DNA of 64,000 nucleotides, from positions 41,902,882 to 41,966,881 of the forward strand of contig NC_088792.1 of assembly GCF_011386835.1 (NCBI RefSeq). Reading direction: 5' to 3'. The notes beneath the pieces were generated by a model. That model was not told the origin of the DNA. It saw nothing but the letters and a program-made list of their open reading frames with translations, and made no database searches. Position 1 is the first letter of the stretch, and each line of letters begins with the position of its first letter. Source of the DNA: Chrysemys picta bellii. Its lineage: Eukaryota; Chordata; Testudines; Emydidae. The translations under genes were made by a program, and so were the position numbers. Below, in pieces: positions 1-11,275 of the stretch.

Positions 1-559
1 CTCCCTCCTAGTTATATTCTGCATTTTAGTTTTCAGTGAGAAAATCACGTATCAGAGCTCTTGTTCCTGAGAAGTACTGCCTGCATTAGCAGATATATGA
101 CTGTGACTAAAAGTCAGACCACGTACGGAGAATTAATTCACCTCTAGATTATTGGCTCAAAAATCAGTCCAGATCTATGTTTATCTTGGTTGTCAATGTG
201 AAATGAGATCAACCCGAAGTCAACAGATGTCCATATCACAAAAAACAGTTTCAACAGGGGTGTGGTAAGAGGGTAGTCCTGCCTCCCTCGGTTGTCTCTC
301 TAGATGTTGAAGCATACCACCACTTTCCCATACCAACTCCACGATAGCCAGTCCCAAGGCTGGTTGAAAAAGGAAGAGAGAGTTGGCATCAGGCTGGCAG
401 TTGTCCATAAAAACTTTCCATAAACTGACACTGAGTCCTCAAATGAATAGGTATTCTAGAAATGACGCACAGTGCCCTACCGAAATGTTGTGGAAAGTAG
501 GCGAGCACTACAGTACAATTTTGGATGCATGCAGTTAAAGAAGCTAGCCTAGAAATGTT

Positions 560-1480
560 AGATCAGACTGGCAAGTAGGAATGCCGGCACACTAACTGGA
601 GCTGGCAGAGATGCTGAAGAGGATGAAAGTACAGATAGCATGCATCCATGAAACAAAATGTAAAGCAGAGAAGACCAAAGACACTGGAGAAAGATACAAA
701 ATAATTTACGGTACTGTGAGGCCTCCAACTCAAGAAACAGAATAGGCAGAGCTCTTGATAGTAAAATAAAGGAAAGAACGATGACAGTAAATAGAATCAA
801 AAACTGGATAATGATGAGCCAGTTGTCTTTTGCATGTGGCTGGCTAAATATAATTAACAAATATTTCCCAGTCTGGCTGTGGTGAGGATGGGAAGACAAG
901 TTTTTGGGAAATATTAAGACACTGCTCTTCAGAAAATTCCAGAAAACATTAATGGTGCCAATTTAAATGGACATGTTAGGGAGTTTTCTAAAGAGAAGAT
1001 GAGGTCGGCACCACGTGTAGGAGGAGTAGATAAATTTGGGGATTTTATGGTCACAAATGTATTGGAGAGTGCTAAACAAGTTATGGATGAATCAAAAAGG
1101 AAAAGCCTTTCCTTCAGAAAAGAAACTCGATGGGTGGAGCAAAGAAGTACAAGTTATAAAAGAGAAAGAAGTTTAAATGCTGGCAAAGAAGTAGGAGCAA
1201 ATGCGACCTGGAGGAACACAAGGATGTAAAGAAAATGGCCAGGAATTTAGTTGCCAAAGCAAAAGTAAAGATCTTTGAGGAACTTTATGCAAGACTAGGA
1301 GCAAAGGACGGGGGGGGGGGGGGGAAATGTATAGAGTGGTACTCCGTCCTATGCTTTCACCAAAGATAAAAAGGAAGTGAGGTCCACCAAAGACTAAACT
1401 GGTATGGGGTTGACTGATCATAGTTGCATGAAGGATCAATGGAAAAATATTTTGAACAGCTTTTAAATTAAGAAAACCCA
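560..1480 (+). pseudogene. RTE-like LINE, endonuclease part (decayed)
   Basis: Conceptual reading in shifting plus frames gives endonuclease-like pieces of RTE-type LINEs: an ACI..TK segment near 630, ISAYAP-like decay near 850, a GA(D/N)LNGHV segment near 955-985, and the linker helix FEELYARL near 1275. The last of these sits before a 14-base G run (about 1310-1324). Many frameshifts and stops. The same element appears to resume at about 3870 after a CR1 insertion. Confidence 0.6.
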
Positions 1481-1596
1481 AGACTGCAATGCAACTCAAT
1501 ACAAATTTATGGAAAATAAATCCTGTCAAAATAATCTGATACCTTTTTTGATGAGATTAAAAGTTTGGTTCGTAAAGGTAATACTGTTAATGTAAT
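1481..1596 (+). pseudogene. CR1 LINE, left fragment
   Basis: Reads as the KFMENKSCQ..LI segment of a CR1 reverse transcriptase. It stops at the 5-bp duplication gtaat (1592-1596) where a solo LTR is inserted; the same reading continues at 2737. Confidence 0.65.
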
Positions 1597-2731
1597 TGTG
1601 ACACACTGTACCTCAAAATAGCACTCTATAACCCACAGATTTATCATTCATATATGATTGTGATATTTCATACAAAGCATGATATCTAAAGGTATCTTAT
1701 GAAAGGTCATGAATCTGCTGAAACCTGTTGTTCTATCCAAATATATACAACATTAGTGTGTACAAAGTTATGAGATTTTTGTTATATGGTTGTTACTGAA
1801 ATATGTTATAAGTTTGAGAGTCTCTACTACTAGGTGATGAACCACTCCCAGGAGGGTGTTAAACAACCATTAATCAGCAGGGGACTTGTAATCAAGGGAG
1901 TTACAATTCAATGACAGTTGCAAAAGCACCACACAATGGAGACTGCTCAGCACTATGACTCAGTTACACAAGACCATGCCAGGGGGATTACTCAAGCTAA
2001 TGATTCAGCAAAGCCCACCAGGACATGTCTGGGCAAGCGTCTTCTAGGCACATAGAATAAAGACATAAAATAGGGTACCGTAGCATCATGCTTTTGCCTT
2101 TCTCCTCCCCCCGCCTACACTGGAAGCAACAAGAACACTGAGAAGATTGACTTCAACTGAGGAGACTGCTCCAGGCTTAAGGGAGAGGCCTGTGTATTAA
2201 GAAAAATTGCTTGATCTAAATACTGTCTAATAGAATAAGGTTTAAGATTTAGATGGTGTATTTATCTTTTATTTTCTTTGGTAACTATTATTGTCCTTTT
2301 ATGCCTACCACTTATCACTTAAAAATCTATCTTTCTGTAGTTAATAAATCTGTTTTATACTTTTCCTAAAACAGTGTATTTTGCTTGAAATGCTTGGGAA
2401 ATCTCAGCTCAGTTTACAAAGGCTATTGCATGTCCTCTCCACATTGAGGGAGGGGCGGACTGGGTAATACACTTACACTGGTCACAGCTCTGGGGTGTAG
2501 GGTTGGGGAGCTCAGAGGAATTGGTTAGTGCCTTTCTCTGGGCGATTCATAAGTGGCTTTGGGCGCATTCATGCAAGCTAACTGAGTGCTGTTGTGCTGA
2601 GTGACAAAAGAGCCTGGATGGGGTTTGCTGCTTGTCACTAGCAAAGCATTGTGAGAGACAGCCCAGGCTGGAGAGTTAAGGGGTCACAGCAGTACCCAAG
2701 TTCCAGGCTGCACACCGGGAATCCCATCACA
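1597..2731 (+). mobile_element. Solo LTR of an endogenous retrovirus, 1,135 bp
   Basis: Begins tgtgacacactg and ends cccatcaca, with TG...CA and a short terminal inverted repeat. It is flanked by a perfect 5-bp duplication, gtaat at 1592-1596 and 2732-2736. Two AATAAA signals lie at 2056-2061 and 2343-2348. No coding domain is present, as expected after LTR-LTR recombination. A fragment of the same family lies near 45080-45310. A 5-bp duplication fits ERV3/ERVL-type elements, but the class cannot be fixed from one LTR. Confidence 0.8.
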
Positions 2732-2736
2732 GTAAT

Positions 2737-3868
2737 ATACTTATACTTCTGTAAGGCATTTGACTTAGTACCACACAACATTTTGATTAAAAAACTAGGA
2801 AAATGTGAAATTAACATGACACACATTAAATGGATTAAGAACAGGCTAACTGTTAGGTCTCCAAATGCAAAAGTCAACAAGCTCGTATATTTCCAGTGGG
2901 GTCCCTCATGGACCTATTCTTGTCCTATGCTATTTAACACTGATAACGACTTGAAAGAAAACAATATCAGTCATAAAGGCTGCAGATGACAGAAAAATCA
3001 GGGGATTGGTAAATAATGAAGAGGACCGGTCACAGATTCAGAACAATCTGGATTGCTTGGTAAACTTCACACACGCAAACAATACAAGTTTTAATATGGC
3101 TTAAATTCAATGTATACATCTAGGACCAAAGAATATAGGTTATGTTTACAGGATGGAGGACTCCATCCTGGAAAGCAGAAACTCTCAGAGAGATTTGGGG
3201 GCCGTGGTGGATAATCAGCTGAACATGAGCTCCCAGTGTGACACTGTGGCCAAAAGACCTAATACAACCCTGGAATGCATAAACAGGGGAATCCAAATAG
3301 GAGTAGAGAGGTTATTTTACCTCTCTATTTGGCACCGGTGCAACCACCACTGGAATACTATGTCTAGTTCTGGTATTCACAATTCAAGAAAGCTGTTGAT
3401 AAACTGGAGAGGGCTCAGAGAAGAGCCACAAGAATGATTAAAGGATTAGAAAACATGCCTTACAGCTATCAACTCAAAGAGCTCAATCTATTTAGCTTAA
3501 CAAAGAACTGGTGACTTGATTACAGTCTATAAATATCTAGATGGGGAACAAATATTTAATAATGGGCTCGTCAGTCTAGAAGAGAGGTGTATAAACACGA
3601 TCCTTTGGCTGGAAGCTGAAACGAGATAAATTCAGATGGGAAATAAGGTATACATTTTAACAGTGAGAATAATTAACCATTGGAACAATTTACCAAAGGT
3701 TGTGGTGGATCCACTATCACTGGCCATTTATAAATCAAAATAGAATTTTTTTCTAAAAAATATACCCTAGAAAGTATCTGGGGGAAGTTCTAATGGCCTA
3801 TGTTATACAGGAGGTGAGACTGTATAAGGATTATCACAATGATCCCTTCTAGACTTGGAATCTATGAC
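2737..3868 (+). pseudogene. CR1 LINE, right fragment with 3' UTR
   Basis: Continues the CR1 reverse transcriptase immediately after the LTR duplication (KAFDLVPHNILIKKLG at about 2750), then decayed thumb/C-terminal pieces (RDLGAVVDNQLNMSSQCD near 3190; a KGLENM-like segment near 3440). The 3' UTR ends near 3868 with the ctatgac-type CR1 tail. Frameshifts and stops throughout. Confidence 0.75.
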
Positions 3869-5350
3869 TTCAAAATGAACGTTGGTGTAGTAGAGCCTAT
3901 TGCACCAGATGGAAGTGGCAAATGTTGTAAAAGAAATTAAAAATAATAAAGGACCTAGGCCCAGATGGAATCCCTACAGATGCATGGAGAAACTTTGGAA
4001 AAGAAGGCATCCATTTGCTGACTCCCTCTTCAATCATGAGATGGGGAAAAGATACCAAACACATGGAGGAAAAGTATATTTATGGCAATATGCAAGAGAA
4101 AAGGTGGTGCTGGAAACTGTACAAATTATAGAGATATAAAACTGGTGGACAGAGTCATAGATAAGACATTAAGAAGTGAAGTACATATTAGCGCAAAACA
4201 ATATGGATTCATGCTAGGAAGGTCAACAATAGATGCTGGTTTTGCACTGAGGCAGCTAGTGGAAAGATTTAGAAAGAAAAGGAAAAAAGATTAACTTGGT
4301 GCCGATTCATCTGGATAAGGTCTTTGATCGAGTTCCAAGGGCAGTCATCTGGTGGTGGATGAGGAAAAAATGGTACCAGAACTTTATGTGTGGCTTGTTC
4401 AAGCCATCTACGTAGGTACAATGTCAACAGTCAGAACTTCTAGTGGTGAAACAAATGAACTATCGGTAAAAGAGTGCATCAAAGATCAGCAGTGAGGTCT
4501 TTCTTATTTATCCTCATCCTGGATACCGCCACAAGGAATATACAGAAGAAGGCATCTTGGAGCATGTTGTTTGCAGATGATATCATTATATGCAGTAGGA
4601 GAAAGATAGTCTAGAAAAGGATCTTGATAAATGGAGAGATGTGTTGGAGAGACATAGGTTCAAAATAAGCAGAGGAAAAACAGAGTATTTGGTATGTAAG
4701 ATCAATAATGTGAACACTGAAGAATGATCTTTGAAACGAGATGGGCAGACAATAATAAAAATGGAAAATTTCAAGTATCTTGGTTCCAGAATCCTGGAAA
4801 ACTGGAAGATAAAATAAAAGTTTGGATTATAAATGCCTGGCTCAAATGAAGAAAATTAAGTGAGAGGTATGTGACAGGAAAATATCAGTAAGATTAAAAG
4901 AGAAAGTCTATGTAATGGTGGCCTGTCCAGTTTTAATGTAGGACACTGAATGATGGGCAACAAGGAACAAACATGAACAAGTGATCTGTTCCATAGACAT
5001 GCAAACGCTGAGATGGATGAGTGGAGTAAGCAAGAAAGACCACATGAGGAACATGTATGTTAGAGACATGTTCCAAGTAATACCCATAAATGAAAAAAAA
5101 TGAGGGTGTGCAGGCTCATATGGTTTGGACAGATAAAGTGCAGACCTGACAACCATGTGGGTAAAAGTATAACACATCAAGATGGAAGAAAAAAAGCAGA
5201 GTCCAACCCAGAAGCAGCAGTGATATCTTACAGGAACACGTGTTAGCATGTGGCGGTATAGAGGATATGGCACTGAACAGAGCACTTTGGAGGGAGAGGA
5301 CTCAGAGCAGATCCCATTTGATGTGATTAATGCAAAGAAGACGATGTCCA
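3869..5350 (+). pseudogene. RTE-like LINE, reverse transcriptase part
   Basis: Picks up where the 560-1480 block stopped. Recognisable pieces are VVKEIKNNKGP (3910), QYGFMLGRSTIDA (4200), a DL.KVFDRVPR segment (4310) and a degraded catalytic region near 4570, where LQM replaces the usual ADD surroundings. A YLVCK/KYLGS tail follows near 4690-4790. Heavily mutated. The family name RTE-like is inferred from motif order. Confidence 0.6.
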
Positions 5351-5475
5351 TCATTTGCCGATGCTATTATTTTTCTGAACAGAGCTTTCAGTGCTATCTG
5401 AAAGCTTTCACAAGAACCAATCTCACTCTCTCTGTATACATAAGAGAAAGATTAGTTCTTATAAAATAGCTTTTT

Positions 5476-5481
5476 TATATA

Positions 5482-5555
<74 letters not shown>

Positions 5556-5618
5556 TATATACATACACACATATACATATATATATATATACATACACAC
5601 ACATACATATATATATAT

Positions 5619-5655
<37 letters not shown>

Positions 5656-5700
5656 CACACACACACTTATTTATTTATTTTTATATATGTATAATACACA
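5476..5700. repeat. (TA)n/(CA)n microsatellite
   Basis: About 225 bp of alternating TA and CA/TG dinucleotides. It produces spurious open frames of IYIY or CVCV on both strands. Confidence 0.98.
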
Positions 5701-8106
5701 CACTTTTGAAATATATACACTTTGGAATAACACGAGATTAACATACTCGATAATACAAAAATATAATACTGGGTGTTTGGGCTTATAAAGTTTATGGCAA
5801 CATATTTGTTCTGCCAGTTGTTTATACATTTTCCCTTACACCAGCCTTTACACCCAATAGTTTGAGACCACTAAAAATTCTTCAGCATGTTACATAATTA
5901 CTACTTATTTTTCTCACCAGCTCATTCCAGAATCCAACAATGCCATTTATTAGTAAATCAAAGGGGTAACTACACAGTTGCAAGGCCACTACTAATTTAA
6001 ATTTATGAAACAAACAGTTTCAGATTGGCCAAGTGCTAAACAAAATATAGCACAGAACAAACTTACTTGCAGATTTGACTCCAATATTTCTAAAAGACCC
6101 CTTGTTAAGAATAAAAGTCACACTAGTTCTTTTTCCTAGCACTAACCAACCTGAAAAATATTTACAGCAAGGGATTGGCAATGGAATACAGAATCATCTT
6201 CAGTTAAATTATTCTGATGAGTAGAAACTACAGGCCACCACCACATTGGGGCTGTTCAGAGTAGACTCTCTGACATTGGGCAGTTTAAAGTAAGGATGGT
6301 ATCTCAGTCAACACAGCACTAATGACTGAATTACCTCCATAACTCTGGGGGTGGTATCTCCAATGCAATTTAGAGACATTGGCAACATAAAGAAGCTTGG
6401 AGGGCAGCTGCTAATGCTGCATCAGTTCTGTGTATAGAAGACATGATTTGCACTAAACTCACTTAAAACAATGTCTTCACTTATTCCACCACGTTTCAAA
6501 AAAGTTATAACACTTACAGCCAAGACAACTCAAGTTCCGCCATTAGATTAATCTAAATTAGTCTCAGTTTAACAGCTGCTGGCACTCAGACAACCTGGGA
6601 ATATCTCATTTCTATAAACCACTATGATATCTTGACACAAAAAAGGCCTCTGATATTGTAAATATAAATCTCTATTTTGAAGTCTTGGGTGAGAAGTAGG
6701 GGAGTAAAGAGAAAGTATCCAAAGTCATTTTTAAATTCAAGTTGTTTGTCTTCTGCTTCTGTGATTGCAAATCATTATCGGTCACAGCAATGTTACCTCT
6801 TCACTGCTACTCATATCCCCTGTACTGCCATTGTTATGAAATCATCATCAAGCTATTGGCTACCAAGATAAGATCTGACAACATTTTGGAACCAAGAGTT
6901 TGGAAACCATCACTATACTTATATAGTACACTCCTTTCCCTTTATCTTGTCTATTTAAATATAAGCATTTTGGGACAAGGACTGTATTACTCTGTATTCT
7001 CTGTATTTGTACAGTGCCTAGCACAATGGAGTCCCATTCTCAGATGGCCACTGGGCACTATCATAATAATGTCCAAAAACCTTTCAGTAAAGCAAGTGGG
7101 AGTTGTGGTATCAGAGTATAGGTCACTACATATTTCCAACAAACTCCACAGACTCATGCAGTTGACCTTTGGTATCATCCACATGAAATACTCTAGTATA
7201 AGCCTCTCTCCTACCTTTTGAATAATGTTTCTCCTTCCTTTCATAACTAAATGTTTTCAAGGGTCCTGTTTATTGAGACAAACAACCTTATTTAACCTAG
7301 TTACACTGACCACCAACAGATCCCTTTACCCTTTTTTACCCCATTTTCACAATAATCTAGCACACCCATTCACCATGTTGTGTGCTAGTTCTAATGAGAT
7401 GACTTTACCAACTCTAGTCCATGGAGTAAGTGACTTGCAAGAAAGCACTGAAATTCAAAATTGAACTCTAGGACTGTCACTGTGATTAACTATCATTTCT
7501 TCTCTGTAACTGTATTAATCATTGCGGCACTAAGGACATTCCAAAACAGACAAGAGACCAGCAGTCAGGATGCAGTGACAGAAACTCTTACATGCCTGAA
7601 CTCCAGTAAGATAAAAAAGCAATGACAACTTATTCCTGGACATAAAGATATGAATAGGGACTTGGACTGAACATACAGCTGTGTTCCCTGAAAGCTGTGT
7701 GGTTGGGCGGCCACCCAGGAGAGATTCAAGTGCTGTGCAGTTGACTAGCAGAGCCACGCATATCCAGCCAGCAGCGTGTGTTCAGGTGCCTCCCCCCGAC
7801 CCCCCCGCTGCTTTGCAGCCACGTTGCTCCTGCAGCTGCTCCCAGGACCCTCCTGCTGGCTGTGCAGAGCGTGGGGGGGGAGGGGGAGGAAGGAGGGTGC
7901 TGATGTCAGGGTGTCCCTCTTCCCCTCCCCCAGCCCCTGTACCCCATCTCCACAGAGCAGGGTAGAGGGGACAGGGCTCAGGACTCACAGCAGCTCTGAG
8001 GTCTGAACGAGCCTTCAGGTGAGTGAGTGCCTTAAAGAAACAGCACACGGTTTCTCAGAAACTTCCCCAGCAGCCAGTACACACATTCTCTGTCTCTCTC
8101 TTGCGT

Positions 8107-8138
8107 GCGTGCGTGCACACACACACACACACACACAG
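8107..8138. repeat. (GTGC/CA)n simple repeat
   Basis: Run of tgcg followed by ca dinucleotides inside the 7676-8684 element. Confidence 0.9.
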
Positions 8139-8293
8139 TCTCTTCCCCTCCCTCCTGCCCATGTACCCCATCTCCGCAGAGCGGGGGAGGGCGGACATGG
8201 TGCAGTAGGAGGAGAGCTTTCATTGAGTACCTTAAAGAGACAGCGGATGGGCATCTCTCAGAAACTTCCCCAGCAGCCAGCACACATACTGTC

Positions 8294-8300
<7 letters not shown>

Positions 8301-8353
<53 letters not shown>

Positions 8354-8354
8354 C
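8301..8354. repeat. (TC)n(AC)n simple repeat
   Basis: About 18 tc units followed by about 9 ca units. Confidence 0.95.
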
Positions 8355-8889
8355 TGTTGTTGTTGTTACTTCTTGGTACTTCCTGCAATGCACACATATT
8401 CTATGTAATTTTATTCTTTTAGTGTTTTATTTTAGTTTTTTACTGGTCTATGCATTTCATAATTTTTACTTCTCTCTTACATTTAAATTTAATTCTTTGA
8501 GTAGTGAGTTCTAAACTGCCTAACGTGCCCTGGCTGGAGTAATTATCCCTATTCTTAACTTTTTAAAAATATATATTAAATCTAGGTTTTTCGTTTCTAC
8601 TGGTGGCACACATCCGCACTTTACCTTGATGCACATAACAAAATGTATTCCACACATAGGTGGAAAAAATTAGAGGGAACACTGAGTATAAGAAGCACAA
8701 ATTAAGGGGCAAGATTCAAACACTGGACTGGTTCAGGCAGAAGAACAGGGAGCCAATGTAGCACTATTTCTGAACAAGAAAGAAAGGAAAAAAAGTTATA
8801 ATTTTAAAATTTCAATGGACAGAAGAATCAAGTTGAGAGCACGTTCCTATGGCTACAAATACTGGTAATCATAATACACTACTACTTAC

Positions 8890-10135
8890 TGGATCCTACT
8901 CTCCAGCTCCCTCATCCATGTCCCATGCACTCCATCCCTCCCAATATACCTTCAAATGACATCTCTGAAATGGAGGTTGTCAACCACCACATCATCTTTT
9001 GCAGTTGCAACAGAGGTGTAAAATTTCCACTCTCCTGTGGATACCAATCCATCTGGTGACGTGTCCGACGTAGCGGCTCTCCTCCTTCCTTTTCCTGCTT
9101 TGCCTGTGAACATGCCTGATAGTATGAGTGGTGGAATCGAGTCACTCTGATTGGTGACTAGTGTGTTCACAGAAAGATGTTATTCTCTACTTAGGGTCTC
9201 AAGTAATTGCGCTCTTTTTTAAATTCATCCTTCTCATCACCTCATCATTCATACTTTTGGTTGTCCAGCTAATTTGAGCATCCTTCTTTCAACTTCACAG
9301 AAGCCTTCGAAAGTTGTTGAATGTATTTTCTGCAAGCTATATCCTTCTCTTGATTTCTTCACGTATCTTTCGTCCAATGTTATTTAAACTCCCTAAATAG
9401 GAAGAACTATATAGTTGTTTCACCACCTGACCACGAGATCTAGGTGCTACCTACCTTGTACACTGCTGTGTTTACTTATTGTCATACTTCTTATCTTCCT
9501 AACATTGATCGTCATTTCACATTTCTTGTTGGCATTATTCACAGCAATAAGCATTTTCTGAAGTTCTTCCCTACTCAAAGTTATGCAAACTAGGTCATCG
9601 GTGTATCTCATGTTGTTGATGTATACACCATTAACCTGTTTGCCCCTTGGCATCTTCTAAGCTTTCCTTGATTATACCTACCATATACACATATGTTGAA
9701 TAGTTATGAAGATTGGATGCAATGCTGGTGTACAAATTTATTGATGCTGCAATACTCGGATATTTCAGTTTGTTCAGACCACTGCTTTCTGTCTGGCTTT
9801 TTATTAACTGTAGATCTTGGAAATCAATATCACATTCTTTAAAAATATGTATCATCTTGTCAAGCTGCATTTTATCAAATGCCTACTCAAAATCTATAAT
9901 GCACATACACATTTCCCTTTACACTTCTATCGCACACTCATATATGATCCTCAGGGCAAAACTGCCTTCCTTGTGCCTATTCTTGAGTGGAAACCAAACC
10001 AACTTCTGCTAATTCTTGTCTCGAGTTGTTGATGCATCCATGTGCCAATGATTTTCAACAAATCTTTCAGTGTGATGAAGCTTACAGTCTGATGCTGTTC
10101 ACTTTCTCTACCGTTATTAATCTTTGGTAGAGGAA
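8890..10135 (-). pseudogene. Second RTE-like LINE copy, decayed
   Basis: Minus-strand reading gives, in order: an FIPLPK-like start near 10130, WFGFHSRIGTRKA near 9990, an IDFE.AFDKMQLDKMIHI segment near 9870, NGVYINNMRYTDDLV at about 9620 (the reverse-transcriptase catalytic box, with TDD for the usual ADD), then TINVRK near 9490 and degraded C-terminal pieces to about 8900. Multiple stops and frameshifts. Confidence 0.65.
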
Positions 10136-11275
10136 TGAAGATGGATCTTTCATTGTGGGAACTAGAAAGAGCACTACAAAGTAAGGGAAAGCAGCTGGGG
10201 AGGTTGAAATGCTATAATTCCTGAATGGAGATTCAAAAACTTACCAGCTAAAACTAGACAGATAGACAGACACTCACTTCTGGATGACTTCCCAATAAGT
10301 GTACTTTGTAAAACAGTACAACACTCTGTTGGCCTTTTTATTGAGAATATATTACCTAGATTTGCAACTGCAGCTGGTCTGAATGTTTGTTTATAAATCA
10401 GACTCTGGAAAAAGGACAATTAACACTTCAAGCATACTGTTTAATGTCAATAAATCATTAATTCACTCATCCATAAACTTACTCCCCATAACTAATACAA
10501 GTCATTACTTAATCATGATAAAAAATAAATGCCTGAGATCATCAATAGTAAAATCCACCACCACACGTATAAAAAAGCCTCTAAGAACTCCTTGCCATAA
10601 AACCTCCAAAACAACATGAAATTTCTCTAGCAACATACATTAGAGCAAAGAGCAGTTGTAGTTTGGGCAGCAAGCACACTAGTATGCTATGCTAATTTAA
10701 GTTAGCAGCCTCAAGTGCAACACCTTGTCCAAACTCCTGGCTCCTCACTCTATTGTTCACTAAGGACCTCACTTTTACATCCATCTATTATGCAAAATGC
10801 AGCACATTGATATAGTTGCTGCACTAGTAACTAAACTGTCAGGGTAAGTCGGATATCACCATCTTGCTTTCAATCTCCCAAAAACCACACTCCACTACCA
10901 TCTTGCAGCTACCAAATGTAGAGTTGAATCTGCATCTCTCAGGAATGGAGCAAAAATTGATATTAGGGTCCTTCAGAAAATGAATAAGGATAAAGACATA
11001 AATGTCAAATGTTTTACATTGGGATAGAGTCCCCCGCTGTACAAGTCCAGAATTTTGTTTCCTTAAATTCTGGCATCATGCACTTTGCCTAGCCACCCTG
11101 TGTACGCATACAGGAATTTCCCACAGTGATTTACTACGGCTTGCGTCTGCACTGAGTAGTACTCTTTTCTGTTAAAGTACTCCTGAATTTGTTGGTGGTG
11201 GAGGTTCACGCAGATCAAAAAATGAGCATTTAGATTCTATCAAGAGATATTGCACACTTTGGGAATCAGAACAGT

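Larger units (their letters stand above)
7676..8684. mobile_element. hAT-type MITE-like element with internal duplication
   Basis: The ends are inverted: cagctgtgttccc at the left and gagggaacactg at the right. The interior is GC rich on the left and AT rich on the right. It holds two related copies of a roughly 225-bp unit (about 7940-8100 and 8166-8300) containing ccccatctcc.cagag and aacttccccagcagcc, each followed by a dinucleotide run. I could not confirm an 8-bp target duplication, so the borders are approximate. Confidence 0.5.

Noticed and set aside
5391..5741. Open frames on both strands rich in IYIY/CVCV
   Set aside because: They are translations of a TA/CA microsatellite.
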